This document shows positions 17,714 to 27,200 of a stretch of 64,000 bases of DNA, in pieces (the first letter of the stretch is position 1; every line of letters starts with the position of its first letter). Made by a program: the position numbers and the translations under genes. Below the pieces are notes generated by a model. It was given only the letters and a program-made list of their open reading frames with translations. It had not been told where the DNA came from and searched no databases. The DNA comes from Paenibacillus sp. FSL H7-0357 (GTDB lineage Bacteria; Bacillota; Bacilli; Paenibacillales; Paenibacillaceae): positions 3,596,001 through 3,660,000 of the forward strand of contig NZ_CP009241.1 in assembly GCF_000758525.1 (NCBI RefSeq). The letters are read 5' to 3'.

Positions 17714-19135
17714 TTGAACGACGATCCTATGTTTCGGGTGGAATCGGATGCTTTAGGGAGTGAAGCGGTTCCCAGTGGGGCTTATTATGGAATTCACGCG
17801 GTAAGGGCGCGGGATAATTTTGCGGTCAGCGGCCGGCCGGTGAATCCGCGGATCACGCGGGCCATTGTAATGGTGAAGAAAGCGGCAGCCAAAGTAAATG
17901 GCAGGCAAGGGGGTATTTCCGAGCAGGCGGCTGCGGGTATTCTATCTGCTTGCGATGAAATTCTACAGGGCCAGATGGATAAACACTTTATTGTGGATGC
18001 GTATCAGGGCGGAGCGGGAACGAGTACGAACATGAACGTTAACGAGGTGATAGCCAATCTGGCCATCGAGAAACTTGGTGGACATAAGGGGGATTACCGG
18101 CTGATCCATCCGATAGATCATGTGAATCTCTATCAATCTACCAATGACGTGTATCCCACTGCCATGCGAATTGCGATGATTCCGCTGCTTCGCTCGCTTA
18201 GTGAAGAGTTTGCCTCTCTTCAGGAGGCATTGCAGGAGAAGGAGCGGGAATACGCCGATGTGTTAAGGTTAGGACGGACTCAACTCATGGACGCACTGCC
18301 CATCATGGCCGGACAAAGCTTTGGTGCTTATGCCAAAGCGGTTGCACGGGACAGGTGGCGGCTGTACAAGGCGGAGGAACGGCTGCGGGAGATTAACCTT
18401 GGAGGAACGGCAGTGGGCACAGGAATGAATGCCCCCCTTGCTTATATTTATGCCATTGCAGAAGAGCTGCGGGAACTAACCGGAATGGGGCTGTGCCGCA
18501 GCGATTTTCCGATGGATGGCACCCAGAATATGGATGTGTTTGTGGAAGTTTCAGGTTTGCTCAAAGCCGCTGCAGTGAACTTGCTGAAGATATCCGGCGA
18601 TTTCCGGCTGCTTAATGCCGGGCCCTCCGGCGGAATTGCAGAATACATCCTGCCGCCTATGCAGGTAGGTTCTTCGATCCTGCCCGGTAAAATGAACCCG
18701 GTCATCGCAGAGATGGCCGGGTCAGTCGCTATGAAGGTGATCTCCAATGATACAGCAGTCACTTTGGCGGCGGCCAGCGGACAGCTGGAGCTGAATGCCT
18801 TTGCCCCTTTAATCGCAGAATCTCTGCTTGAATCTCTTGAAATTCTTACTGAGGCTGTACGGCTCTTTCATGAGCGATGCGTGCGTGGGTTGAAAGTCGA
18901 TACTGCACATTGTCTCGAGCATTTGGAACGCTCCGGCGTCATGGCTGCCGCAGCGGTGACGTATCTGGGTTATGACGCCGCAGCTGAACTGGCTACGTCT
19001 GCGGCGGCCTCGGGCCGGCCGTTAAAAGAGATTTTGCTGGAACAAGGACTGATGACGAAAAAGCAGATCGATGCCATTCTGCATCCGCTGGAGGTTACCA
19101 AACCAGGCATCCCTGGAAGATCAAGAGATTTATAA
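17714..19135 (+). CDS. aspA: Aspartate ammonia-lyase family protein
   Basis: This 473-residue member of the fumarase/aspartase superfamily has TSTNMNVNEVIANLA, STNDVYPTAMR and the signature loop as GSSILPGKMNP (usual form GSSxMPxKxNP). Start TTG 17714 lies behind the GGGGGGTGA at the end of moaA. Aspartase genes recur in hydE/hydF/hydG operons of other bacteria, where ammonium release is thought to support making the H-cluster dithiomethylamine bridge. It is probably aspartase, but the substrate cannot be fixed from sequence alone. Confidence 0.82.
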   Translation: MNDDPMFRVESDALGSEAVPSGAYYGIHAVRARDNFAVSGRPVNPRITRAIVMVKKAAAKVNGRQGGISEQAAAGILSACDEILQGQMDKHFIVDAYQGGAGTSTNMNVNEVIANLAIEKLGGHKGDYRLIHPIDHVNLYQSTNDVYPTAMRIAMIPLLRSLSEEFASLQEALQEKEREYADVLRLGRTQLMDALPIMAGQSFGAYAKAVARDRWRLYKAEERLREINLGGTAVGTGMNAPLAYIYAIAEELRELTGMGLCRSDFPMDGTQNMDVFVEVSGLLKAAAVNLLKISGDFRLLNAGPSGGIAEYILPPMQVGSSILPGKMNPVIAEMAGSVAMKVISNDTAVTLAAASGQLELNAFAPLIAESLLESLEILTEAVRLFHERCVRGLKVDTAHCLEHLERSGVMAAAAVTYLGYDAAAELATSAAASGRPLKEILLEQGLMTKKQIDAILHPLEVTKPGIPGRSRDL

Positions 19136-19165
19136 AGGTTCTAAGATAACGAAGGAGCGCATGTT

Positions 19166-20434
19166 ATGAGCTTACATGATACCCCGCGTGGAGAACGAAT
19201 GCACATTGCAGTCTTTGGACGGCGTAATGCCGGGAAATCCAGTGTGATTAACGCTTTAGGCGGTCAGGAGACGTCCATTGTTTCTCCGGTAAGCGGGACA
19301 ACGACAGATCCGGTTTATCAACCGATGGAGCTGCTGCCGGTGGGACCGGTAGTGCTCATTGATACCGCCGGATTGGATGATAGCGGAAGTTTGGGCGAAC
19401 AGCGGATTCGCAAAACAAATCAGGTTCTGAGCAAAACCGATCTGGCGTTGCTGGTGATAGACGCTGTCCAAGGAGTAGGCGAATTTGAGCACAATCTTTT
19501 ACAGAACCTGTCTGTCAAGAAGATTCCGGTCATTCTACTATTGAACAAAGTAGACTTGCTCGAAGAACATGGTAACGGTGAGGAACACACTGTAGTGGCG
19601 GCAAAGGCAAAGGTAGAAGACCAGCTTCATTTGAAGCCAATGCTATTCAGTGCTCTCAGGAATACTGGGATCACGGATCTAAAAGCTGCAATCGTCCGGG
19701 AGCTCCCGAGGGACGAAGACCGGTTCCGGCTAGTGGGAGACCTGCTGAATCCCGGAGACTTGGCTGTTCTGGTAGTGCCGATCGATAAGGCAGCACCCAA
19801 AGGAAGACTGATTCTGCCCCAGCAGCAGACCATTCGTGACATCATGGAATGTGATGCAGTTGCTGTTGTCACCAAGGAACAGGAGCTTGGACACACGCTC
19901 AAGACGCTGGGGCGCAAGCCAAATGTGGTCATCACGGATTCACAGGCATTTCTTAAAGTTCAGGCAGATACCCCAAAGGATATCCCGCTCACGTCCTTTT
20001 CCATATTGTTTGCCAGGTACAAGGGGGATCTTCCTCAGCTTGTACGCGGGGTTCGCGCTATTGGTCGTTTGCAGGACGGAGACCGGGTGCTCATTGCGGA
20101 AGCCTGCACGCATCACCGGCAATCCGATGATATTGCTTCCGTGAAGATTCCCCGCTGGCTGCGGGAACTGACAGGCAGGCAGCTTCAAATTGAACATGCC
20201 GCAGGCAGTGATTTCCCTGCAGGACTCGGCGGTTATTCACTGATCATTCACTGCGGAGCGTGTATGTTGAACCGCAGGGCGATGCTGGGGAGGCTTGAAG
20301 AGGCGGAACATGCGGGTGTTCCAATTGTGAATTATGGTGTATTTATTGCCTACGTGCAGGGGGTGTTCCCAAGAGCCATCGAAATGTTTCCGTCTGCAAT
20401 GCTGGCCTGGGAGGAGGGGGCATATAACCATTAA
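19166..20434 (+). CDS. hydF: [FeFe]-hydrogenase maturation GTPase HydF
   Basis: This 422-residue scaffold protein holds the 2Fe precursor of the H-cluster and delivers it to the hydrogenase. The N-terminal GTPase domain has Walker A GRRNAGKSS (14-22), DTAGLDD and NKVD. The C-terminal cluster-binding domain has the HydF pattern CTHH (about 312) with HCGAC (about 362). ATG 19166 follows GAAGGAG. It is the last gene of the plus-strand operon and is followed by a terminator shared with hydG. Confidence 0.95.
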   Translation: MSLHDTPRGERMHIAVFGRRNAGKSSVINALGGQETSIVSPVSGTTTDPVYQPMELLPVGPVVLIDTAGLDDSGSLGEQRIRKTNQVLSKTDLALLVIDAVQGVGEFEHNLLQNLSVKKIPVILLLNKVDLLEEHGNGEEHTVVAAKAKVEDQLHLKPMLFSALRNTGITDLKAAIVRELPRDEDRFRLVGDLLNPGDLAVLVVPIDKAAPKGRLILPQQQTIRDIMECDAVAVVTKEQELGHTLKTLGRKPNVVITDSQAFLKVQADTPKDIPLTSFSILFARYKGDLPQLVRGVRAIGRLQDGDRVLIAEACTHHRQSDDIASVKIPRWLRELTGRQLQIEHAAGSDFPAGLGGYSLIIHCGACMLNRRAMLGRLEEAEHAGVPIVNYGVFIAYVQGVFPRAIEMFPSAMLAWEEGAYNH

Positions 20435-20449
20435 TGCGTATATTAAAGC

Positions 20450-20498
20450 GGGGGTGTTCCAAAAGCCATCTGAATGGCTGCTGGAACACCCCCTTTTT
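20450..20498. terminator. Bidirectional terminator between hydF and hydG
   Basis: GGGGGTGTTCCA (20450-20461) pairs perfectly with TGGAACACCCCC (20482-20493), with an inner GCCAT/ATGGC stem and a T-run on the plus side. It closes the plus-strand operon and faces the end of the opposite one. Confidence 0.9.
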
Positions 20499-20522
20499 GT
20501 GACAGCGTACATTGGGTGCGGC

Positions 20523-21944
20523 CTAAAACCGTAGATCTCGTTCGCCGTTATGGATACGCTGAAGTTGCTTTAGGGTCGCTTTTTTGACCGATTCCTTGGG
20601 AATGCGCTCCAGATTGTCATGAATCGTCTGCTCTCCAATGGCCCGCATCTCCTCATCGGCGTAATCCAGCAGGTATTCCTGAAACGTCATCAGGGAGTTC
20701 GGCTGACAGACATTATGAATTTGGCCGGATTTGGCCAGCTGCATGAAACGGTCTCCCGTGCGGCCTTCCCGGTAACAGGCGGTGCAGTAACTCGGCACAT
20801 AGCCGTCCTGGCAGAGATTTTTGATGATTTCCATAGGGGAGCGGTGATCGCCTACCATGAATTGCGGTTTGTCATCTTTATCTTTGTTCACACTGTATGC
20901 GCCAACACCTGTGGCGGAGCCTGCGCTGATCTGGGAAATGCCCAGTTTGATTATCTGATCACGAAATTCAGCGTCTTCGCGTGTAGAGAGTATCATTCCT
21001 GTATAGGGAACGGCTATTCGCAGAACGGCGACGATTTTGGCGAAATCCGGATCGCTGACCAAGTAAGGGTAACTGTCCAGGTTCACATTCTCCGCTTCGC
21101 GCAGGCGGGGGACGGAAATCGTATGCGGTCCGCAGCCATAGGCCTGTTCCAGATGCTCGGCATGCTTTAGCATGGCTATCGTTTCATATTTATAATCATA
21201 GAGCCCATACAGAACACCAATACCAACATCCTCGATACCGGCTTTCATGGCCCTGTCCATGGCGGTCGTATGCCAATCATAATCACTTTTGGGTCCTTGC
21301 GGATGGTATTGCTTGTAACTAGGTCTATGATAAGTCTCCTGAAATAAAATATAAGTTCCAATTCCCGCCTCAGCCAGCTTGATGTAGTCATCGAATGTGG
21401 TTGCAGCGATATTGACATTGATCCGGCGGATACTGCCATTGTCCAGCTTCGTATCGTAAATGGTCTTTATGCAGTCGAGAATATAATCGATGGAACAATT
21501 GCGGGGATCCTCACCCGCTTCCAGCACAAGCCGTTTGTGTCCCAGAGACTGCAGAACGTTAACTTCCTGGGCAATTTCATCTGAGGTTAAGCGGCTGCGT
21601 GTGAATTCAGAATTGGAATGTTTGTAACCGCAGTACACGCAATTATTGACACAGTAGTTGCTGACATAGAGCGGTGCGAACAATACAATCCGGTTGCCGT
21701 AGATCCGTTCCTTGATAACTCTGGATACCTGATAAATCTCATTCAGTGTTTCCTGATCTTCCACATTTAAGAGGACAGCTGCTTCTTGTGAGGTCAGTCC
21801 TTTACATTGTCTGGCTTTCTCAAGAATTGCGGACACCTTGGCCCGATCCGATCCGGCATTTTCTCCAAATCGCAGCGCTTCTTTGATCTCTTCGTCCTGA
21901 ATGAAATCCGCCGGACGACTTTCATTTACTCGGCTCACGAACAT
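20523..21944 (-). CDS. hydG: [FeFe]-hydrogenase maturase HydG (radical SAM tyrosine lyase)
   Basis: This 473-residue enzyme splits tyrosine to make the CO and CN ligands of the H-cluster. The radical-SAM motif is CVNNCVYC (Cys98, 102, 105). The C-terminal auxiliary cluster motif has Cys-X2-Cys-X22-Cys (CTACYREGRTGDRF onward), which separates HydG from ThiH. I set the start at ATG 21944, giving MFVSRVNESRPADFI. The frame is open back to ATG 22052, which would add 36 cysteine-rich residues and overlap hydE, without a ribosome site. Confidence 0.93.
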   Translation of the reverse strand: MFVSRVNESRPADFIQDEEIKEALRFGENAGSDRAKVSAILEKARQCKGLTSQEAAVLLNVEDQETLNEIYQVSRVIKERIYGNRIVLFAPLYVSNYCVNNCVYCGYKHSNSEFTRSRLTSDEIAQEVNVLQSLGHKRLVLEAGEDPRNCSIDYILDCIKTIYDTKLDNGSIRRINVNIAATTFDDYIKLAEAGIGTYILFQETYHRPSYKQYHPQGPKSDYDWHTTAMDRAMKAGIEDVGIGVLYGLYDYKYETIAMLKHAEHLEQAYGCGPHTISVPRLREAENVNLDSYPYLVSDPDFAKIVAVLRIAVPYTGMILSTREDAEFRDQIIKLGISQISAGSATGVGAYSVNKDKDDKPQFMVGDHRSPMEIIKNLCQDGYVPSYCTACYREGRTGDRFMQLAKSGQIHNVCQPNSLMTFQEYLLDYADEEMRAIGEQTIHDNLERIPKESVKKATLKQLQRIHNGERDLRF

Positions 21945-22038
21945 CCACTTCTTTCTGGGTTCATTATTGGATTGACAAGCAGACTTGGACTCTTCCAACT
22001 CGATTGCGAGATGACAACAGGCTGATTCGGTGGCTTCC

Positions 22039-23115
22039 TTACAATGGAACATGCTGTGCAGAAGAACGGGATAGATAATTCAGACTATCTCCCCGGCCCA
22101 TATCCACATGGAATCCGGCAGCTTCAATCCGCTGTTCCAGACAGAATCTGCATTGGGCGGATTCGTCACCCAGACAGATTTTGTTATTGTAGAGCGTATA
22201 TTGGGCTCGTACAGTCAAAGGAGAGAGATTAGGCATGACCACATTGGCGCCTGCTTGCAACGCCAGCTCCCGCCCGTTCGGGTGAGCGGTTCCCATGGCT
22301 GTTGTAGCAGGGATTAGGGCATTCGGCACGAAGAGCCGGGCAAGAGCAATCATATCCAGTGTATCTATTACTGTTCCGGCCGGCTCGTCCTTTAAGGGTG
22401 TGGCCTGATGCGGCAAAAAAGGGCCAATGCCGATCATATCCGGTTCAAGCGCCTTAAGATACAGCAGGTCTTCAGCCAAATCCCCGGGCGTTTGGCCTGG
22501 TAAACCAACCATAAAGCCTGCACCCACCTGATAGCCGAGGGACTTGAGAGCCTCCAACCGATTCCGGCGGCTGTCAAAGGTCATGGTCGGGTGCAGGGCT
22601 TGGTACAGCTTACGGGAGGCTGTCTCATGACGCAGCAAGTAACGGTCAGCTCCGGCCGCGAGCAGTGTAGCGTAAGTCTCATCATCCCGTTCACCAATCG
22701 ACAGTGTTACCGCGGTATCCGGATAGAGTGTTTTAATGCGCGTAATGAGCTCGGCCAGCTTCTCAGTGGTGTACCAGTCGTCTTCTCCGCTCTGCAGAAC
22801 AAAGGTACGATAGCCCAGCTCATACCCTTCCCGGCAGCATTCCAAGATTTCTTCAGGTTGGAGCCGATAGCGGCTGACTGTCTTATTGCCGGAGCGTATG
22901 CCGCAATACAGGCAGTTCTGTTTGCAAATATTGGAAAATTCGATCAGCCCACGCAAAAATACACGGTCGCCATAACGTTCCATTCTTTTCAGATGGGCCA
23001 GGTGATGAAGCCGCTTTTTTAGATTTTGGTCCGGGTTCCTCAGTACGGTAATGATCTCTTGAGCTTCCAGTGATTCTTCTTCATATAATCGATCCAGCAA
23101 TTGTTCCGTTGACAT
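22039..23115 (-). CDS. hydE: [FeFe]-hydrogenase maturase HydE (radical SAM)
   Basis: This 358-residue radical-SAM enzyme assembles the 2Fe subcluster with HydG and HydF. The first cluster motif is CKQNCLYC (Cys64, 68, 71), after the FLRGLIEFSN block typical of HydE and biotin-synthase relatives. TTAMGTAHPNGRE and CRFCLEQRIEAAGF are C-terminal features. ATG 23115 directly follows a GTG in frame. It is the middle gene of the minus-strand group fdhD-hydE-hydG. Confidence 0.93.
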   Translation of the reverse strand: MSTEQLLDRLYEEESLEAQEIITVLRNPDQNLKKRLHHLAHLKRMERYGDRVFLRGLIEFSNICKQNCLYCGIRSGNKTVSRYRLQPEEILECCREGYELGYRTFVLQSGEDDWYTTEKLAELITRIKTLYPDTAVTLSIGERDDETYATLLAAGADRYLLRHETASRKLYQALHPTMTFDSRRNRLEALKSLGYQVGAGFMVGLPGQTPGDLAEDLLYLKALEPDMIGIGPFLPHQATPLKDEPAGTVIDTLDMIALARLFVPNALIPATTAMGTAHPNGRELALQAGANVVMPNLSPLTVRAQYTLYNNKICLGDESAQCRFCLEQRIEAAGFHVDMGRGDSLNYLSRSSAQHVPL

Positions 23116-23236
23116 CACTCCCTATCCTGGAGGGGATTAATCATATAACCAAAAAATAACAATTGCGAAGCTCTAGAAAAAATTGTAACAAAAGTAAAAA
23201 TAGAGAACAGTGAGTTTTGTGCTTGAATTTTGAGGT

Positions 23237-24061
23237 TCAAGGAGGGGGGAAAGCGGGACAACCGGAGATACGATCCGGACGGGTATACACATTACATGAA
23301 TTCTGACGAATGAAACCAACGGTGGTGATTCCCAACTGTTCCGCCAGCTCAAGTGCTAGTCCGGTGGGGGCAGATTTGGACAAAATCATTTCACAGCCTA
23401 TTTTGGCTACTTTCAATAAGATTTCAGAAGAGATCCGTCCGCTGAAAACAACAATTTTGTCATTGAGTTTCAAATGTTGCTTCAGGCAGTAGCCGTAAAT
23501 TTTGTCCAGTGCATTATGACGCCCAATGTCGCTGCGGGCCAGCAGCACCCCGCCGGCATCGCAAATTGCAGCAGAATGGACGCCACCGGTGCGGTGGAAC
23601 AGCTCTGATCCGGTTTGCACTTCCTCCATTAAGCGGAAACAATCGTCGAAAGAAAGTGACACATGTACCCCGTCCGCAATTTTGGCCGTTCTGGCATCAT
23701 TAATGTAGACGAAGCCATGCCGGCTAGACCCGCAGCAGGAAGTTACATATCGCTTGGCGAACAGCTGACGGTGTAATGGGCTTAAGTGGTCTATAGTTAC
23801 GTGGACGAAACCTTCTTCTTCCTTACTCCAAATCGCCTTGATATCCTGGAACCCTCTAATGATTCCTTCGGATGCCAAATAACCGATAACCATGTCCTCG
23901 ATATATTCAGGCGTGCATACCAGAGTGACGAATTCATCACCGTTTATTTTGATTGTGACCGGATGCTCCGTAACGATAAGATCTTCCTCCATCGTGATAT
24001 GGCCACTGCGGTAACGTATAATTTCCCCATGCCGCTCGGATCCGAGTTCCAATGCAATCAC
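23237..24061 (-). CDS. fdhD: Formate dehydrogenase accessory sulfurtransferase FdhD
   Basis: This 274-residue protein transfers sulfur to the bis-MGD cofactor of formate dehydrogenase, which is needed for activity. The key cysteines are at 109-110 in VTSCCGSS. Other family blocks are ICDAGGVLLARSDIGRHNALDKI and VVFSGRISSEI. The start is GTG 24061, with TTG 24052 as an alternative better spaced from AGGGTGA. A 121-bp gap precedes hydE. With moaA in the facing operon, it ties this module to molybdo-enzyme assembly. Confidence 0.93.
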   Translation of the reverse strand: MIALELGSERHGEIIRYRSGHITMEEDLIVTEHPVTIKINGDEFVTLVCTPEYIEDMVIGYLASEGIIRGFQDIKAIWSKEEEGFVHVTIDHLSPLHRQLFAKRYVTSCCGSSRHGFVYINDARTAKIADGVHVSLSFDDCFRLMEEVQTGSELFHRTGGVHSAAICDAGGVLLARSDIGRHNALDKIYGYCLKQHLKLNDKIVVFSGRISSEILLKVAKIGCEMILSKSAPTGLALELAEQLGITTVGFIRQNSCNVYTRPDRISGCPAFPPP

Positions 24062-24229
24062 CCTTTTTCGTTAGAAATTGAATATCTCAACATTTCCTTA
24101 AATGATAAATAATACCATCTAAAAACACACCCTTACTACATCACTTTTCCTAAAAAGTGTCAATTTAATATCTCACATACAGCCTTTGCGTTCTTCATGA
24201 ATCAGAGCTATTTTAGGAGTTGAACGCTA

Positions 24230-24238
24230 TGGTATAAT
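24230..24238 (+). promoter_or_regulatory. Extended -10 promoter of smc
   Basis: TGGTATAAT (24230-24238) is a perfect extended -10, 24 nt before the smc ATG. With rnc 13 kb away, smc needs this promoter of its own. Confidence 0.6.
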
Positions 24239-24261
24239 GGGTCAGAGGTGATAGGCGAGTT

Positions 24262-27200
24262 ATGTTTTTGAAACGGATTGAATTAGCGGGCTTTAAATCA
24301 TTTGCCGACAAAACGGAAATGGAATTTGTACGCGGCATAACGGCCGTTGTTGGCCCGAACGGCAGCGGCAAAAGCAATATTTCCGACGGCATCCGCTGGG
24401 TGCTCGGTGAACAGAGCGCCAAATCGCTGCGCGGCGGCAAGATGGAGGATATTATCTTTGCCGGAAGTGATGCACGCAAAGCCGTGAATTACGGTGAGGT
24501 GTCGCTCACTCTGGACAATGAGGATCATGTCCTGCCGCTCGATTTCAGCGAAGTTACAGTAACGCGCCGTGTGCACCGCAGCGGTGAAAGTGAATATTTA
24601 ATCAATAAGCAGGCCTGCAGGCTGAAGGATATCACAGAGCTGTTTATGGATACCGGCATCGGACGCGAGGCTTATTCGATTATCGGACAAGGCCGGATTG
24701 AAGAAATTCTGAGTACGCGTTCCGAGGATCGCCGCGGTATTTTTGAAGAGGCCTCAGGTATTGTTAAGTATAAATCACGCAAAAAAGATGCGGGCCGCAA
24801 GCTGGACGAAACCGAGCAGAACCTGCTCCGGATTCATGATTTGATCAGCGAGCTGGAGGATCAGGTAGGCCCGCTCAAGGATCAATCGGAGAAGGCCATC
24901 CGCTATAAGGAGCTGCGCGAGCAGCTGAAACAGCTGGAAATCTCCGTGTACGTGCACCAGATAGAAGGCATTCATACCTCCTGGAAGGAAGGCAATGCCC
25001 GGCTTGAAACGCTGCAGGTCGAACAGCTTGAGCTGTCCACTGTCGTTTCGGCCCATGACGCCAAGCTGGAGAGCGGGCGTTCTGAGCTTCGAGCACTGGA
25101 GGCGCAGGTTGAACAACTGCAGGAACAGCTGCTTCGTTACAGTGAAGCGAATGAGAAAAGTGAAGGCTACGGCGAAGTGCTGAAGGAGCGCAAGCGCAAC
25201 CTGGAGAACAACCGCGAGCAATTGATGCTTACACTGGGCTCGGTAGGAGAGCGCTCAGAGGGTAGACAGCGCGAGCTGGCAGAGCTGGAGCATAAGCTGC
25301 AGCAGTCAAGACAGGCTCTGGAGGAGCTGCGCGCTCAACTGGCAGATGAGGAAGTCCGGCTGGAAGGAGTGGCTGGCGGGATTAGCCAAAGCAAGGAAGA
25401 GAAGCTAAAAAGCGCCTTGCTTGAGCTAATGAACCTGATGGCCCAGGCCCGCAACGAAATTCGTTACGCGGATCAGCAGAAGGAAGCCTTGGAGCGGCGG
25501 ATGAGCCGCAGCGTTGAGGAAAGCGGCAAATGGGTCGCGCGGCTCGCGGAGCTGTCTGCTTCGCAGAAGGGTCTGAAGGATACCATTGCCACACTCGGCA
25601 AAGAGATTGGAACGCTGCGCGGCGCCTACATCACGGAGAGCGAGCAGACCAGCAAACGCCAGAAGCTGCTGGAGGAAACGCAGAGCGGACTCCGTAAATG
25701 GGAACAGAAGCGCGAAGCCCAGGTTTCCCGGCATGAGACGATGAAGGAAATGCAGGATGATTTTGACGGATTTATGCTTGGAGTCAAAGAGGTCCTTAAG
25801 GGAGCGCGCAAAGGCCAGCTAAGCGGTGTGCACGGTGCAGTAGCGGAGCTGATCTCCGTGCCGGAACGGCTGGAGCTGGCTGTGGAAACAGCGCTAGGCG
25901 CATCGCTTCAGCATGTGGTTATGGATAATGAAGCCGTCTCCCGTCAAGCGATTACCTTTCTGAAGCAGCGCCAGCTGGGACGGGCTACATTTCTGCCGCT
26001 GGATGTCATCCGGCCCCGGCAGATTACCGGCAGCGACCGCAGTATGGTGGAAGGTGCGGAAGGATTTGTCGGCATCGGCAGTGATCTGGTCGGTTATGAG
26101 GACAAATATGCAAGCATTGTCGGCAGCTTGCTCGGAAATGTCGTTATTGCAGAAAGTCTGGAACAGGCTAACCGGATCGCCGCCAAATGCCAATACCGCT
26201 ACCGTGTAGTTACGCTGGAAGGCGATGTTGTCAATGCCGGCGGTTCGATGACCGGGGGCAGTCAGCATAAGAAGAACAACAGCCTGCTGAGCCGTAAACG
26301 CCAGCTCGACCAGCTGTTCGGTGAAATTGAAGAAAGCGAACGTCAGATTGCCAAGCTGAAGCAAGGCATTGCCAAACTTCGCGAGGAGCAGGAGAACGCT
26401 GCGAAGAAGCTGGAGCAGCTGCGCCATGACGGTGACGAGAAGCGTCTGGAGGAGCAACGGGTCTCCGGTGATTTGAAGCAGCTGGAACAGGAACTGCGCC
26501 ATGTTCAGGAGCAGGTGGATGGTGCGGGTGCCGAACGCAGCGGCTTTGAGAGTGAAGTCCGCAGTCTGGACGAGAGCCGCAATCAGGCGGTTGCCGAGCT
26601 TGCAAGGCTGGAGAAAGAAGAGAAGGATTCCCATGAGGCCATCCGCAATGCCGAATCGGAGCGTAAGGCGAGTGAAACGGCTAAGGAAGAGCTGCAGGGT
26701 AAGCTGACCGGCATGAAGGTAAGTGAGGGTAAGCTGGATCAGGAGATTTTCTCACTGGAGGAACAGCTTAGACGCATGAGGCAAGACGCCGGATCGCAGG
26801 ATAAAGAGCTGCGCCAGAGCCGCAGTCTGCTTATGACCATCGAGAAGGATCTCGAAGAGAATTCACGCGAAGCGGTCAAACAGAAGGAAGATCTGAACAA
26901 CTACCGCCTGAAGAAAGAAGAGACGGCGGGTACGCTTGATTTGGCGCGCGCTGAACGGGCGGCGTTAACCCGCAAGCTGGAGCTTGCCGAAGGTGAAACC
27001 AAAGACCAGCGGCAGGCTTTAAAGGCCGTGGAGGACAAGCTGCGTTCCACAGAGGTAGCTGTAGGACGGCTTGATGTTGAGCTGGACAACATTCTCCGTA
27101 AACTGAGCGATGATTACGAGCTGAGTTATGAACTGGCGAAGCAGCGTTATCCGGTTCCCGAGGATGTGCCGGCCGCACAGCTGGAGGTGCAGCGTCTAAA

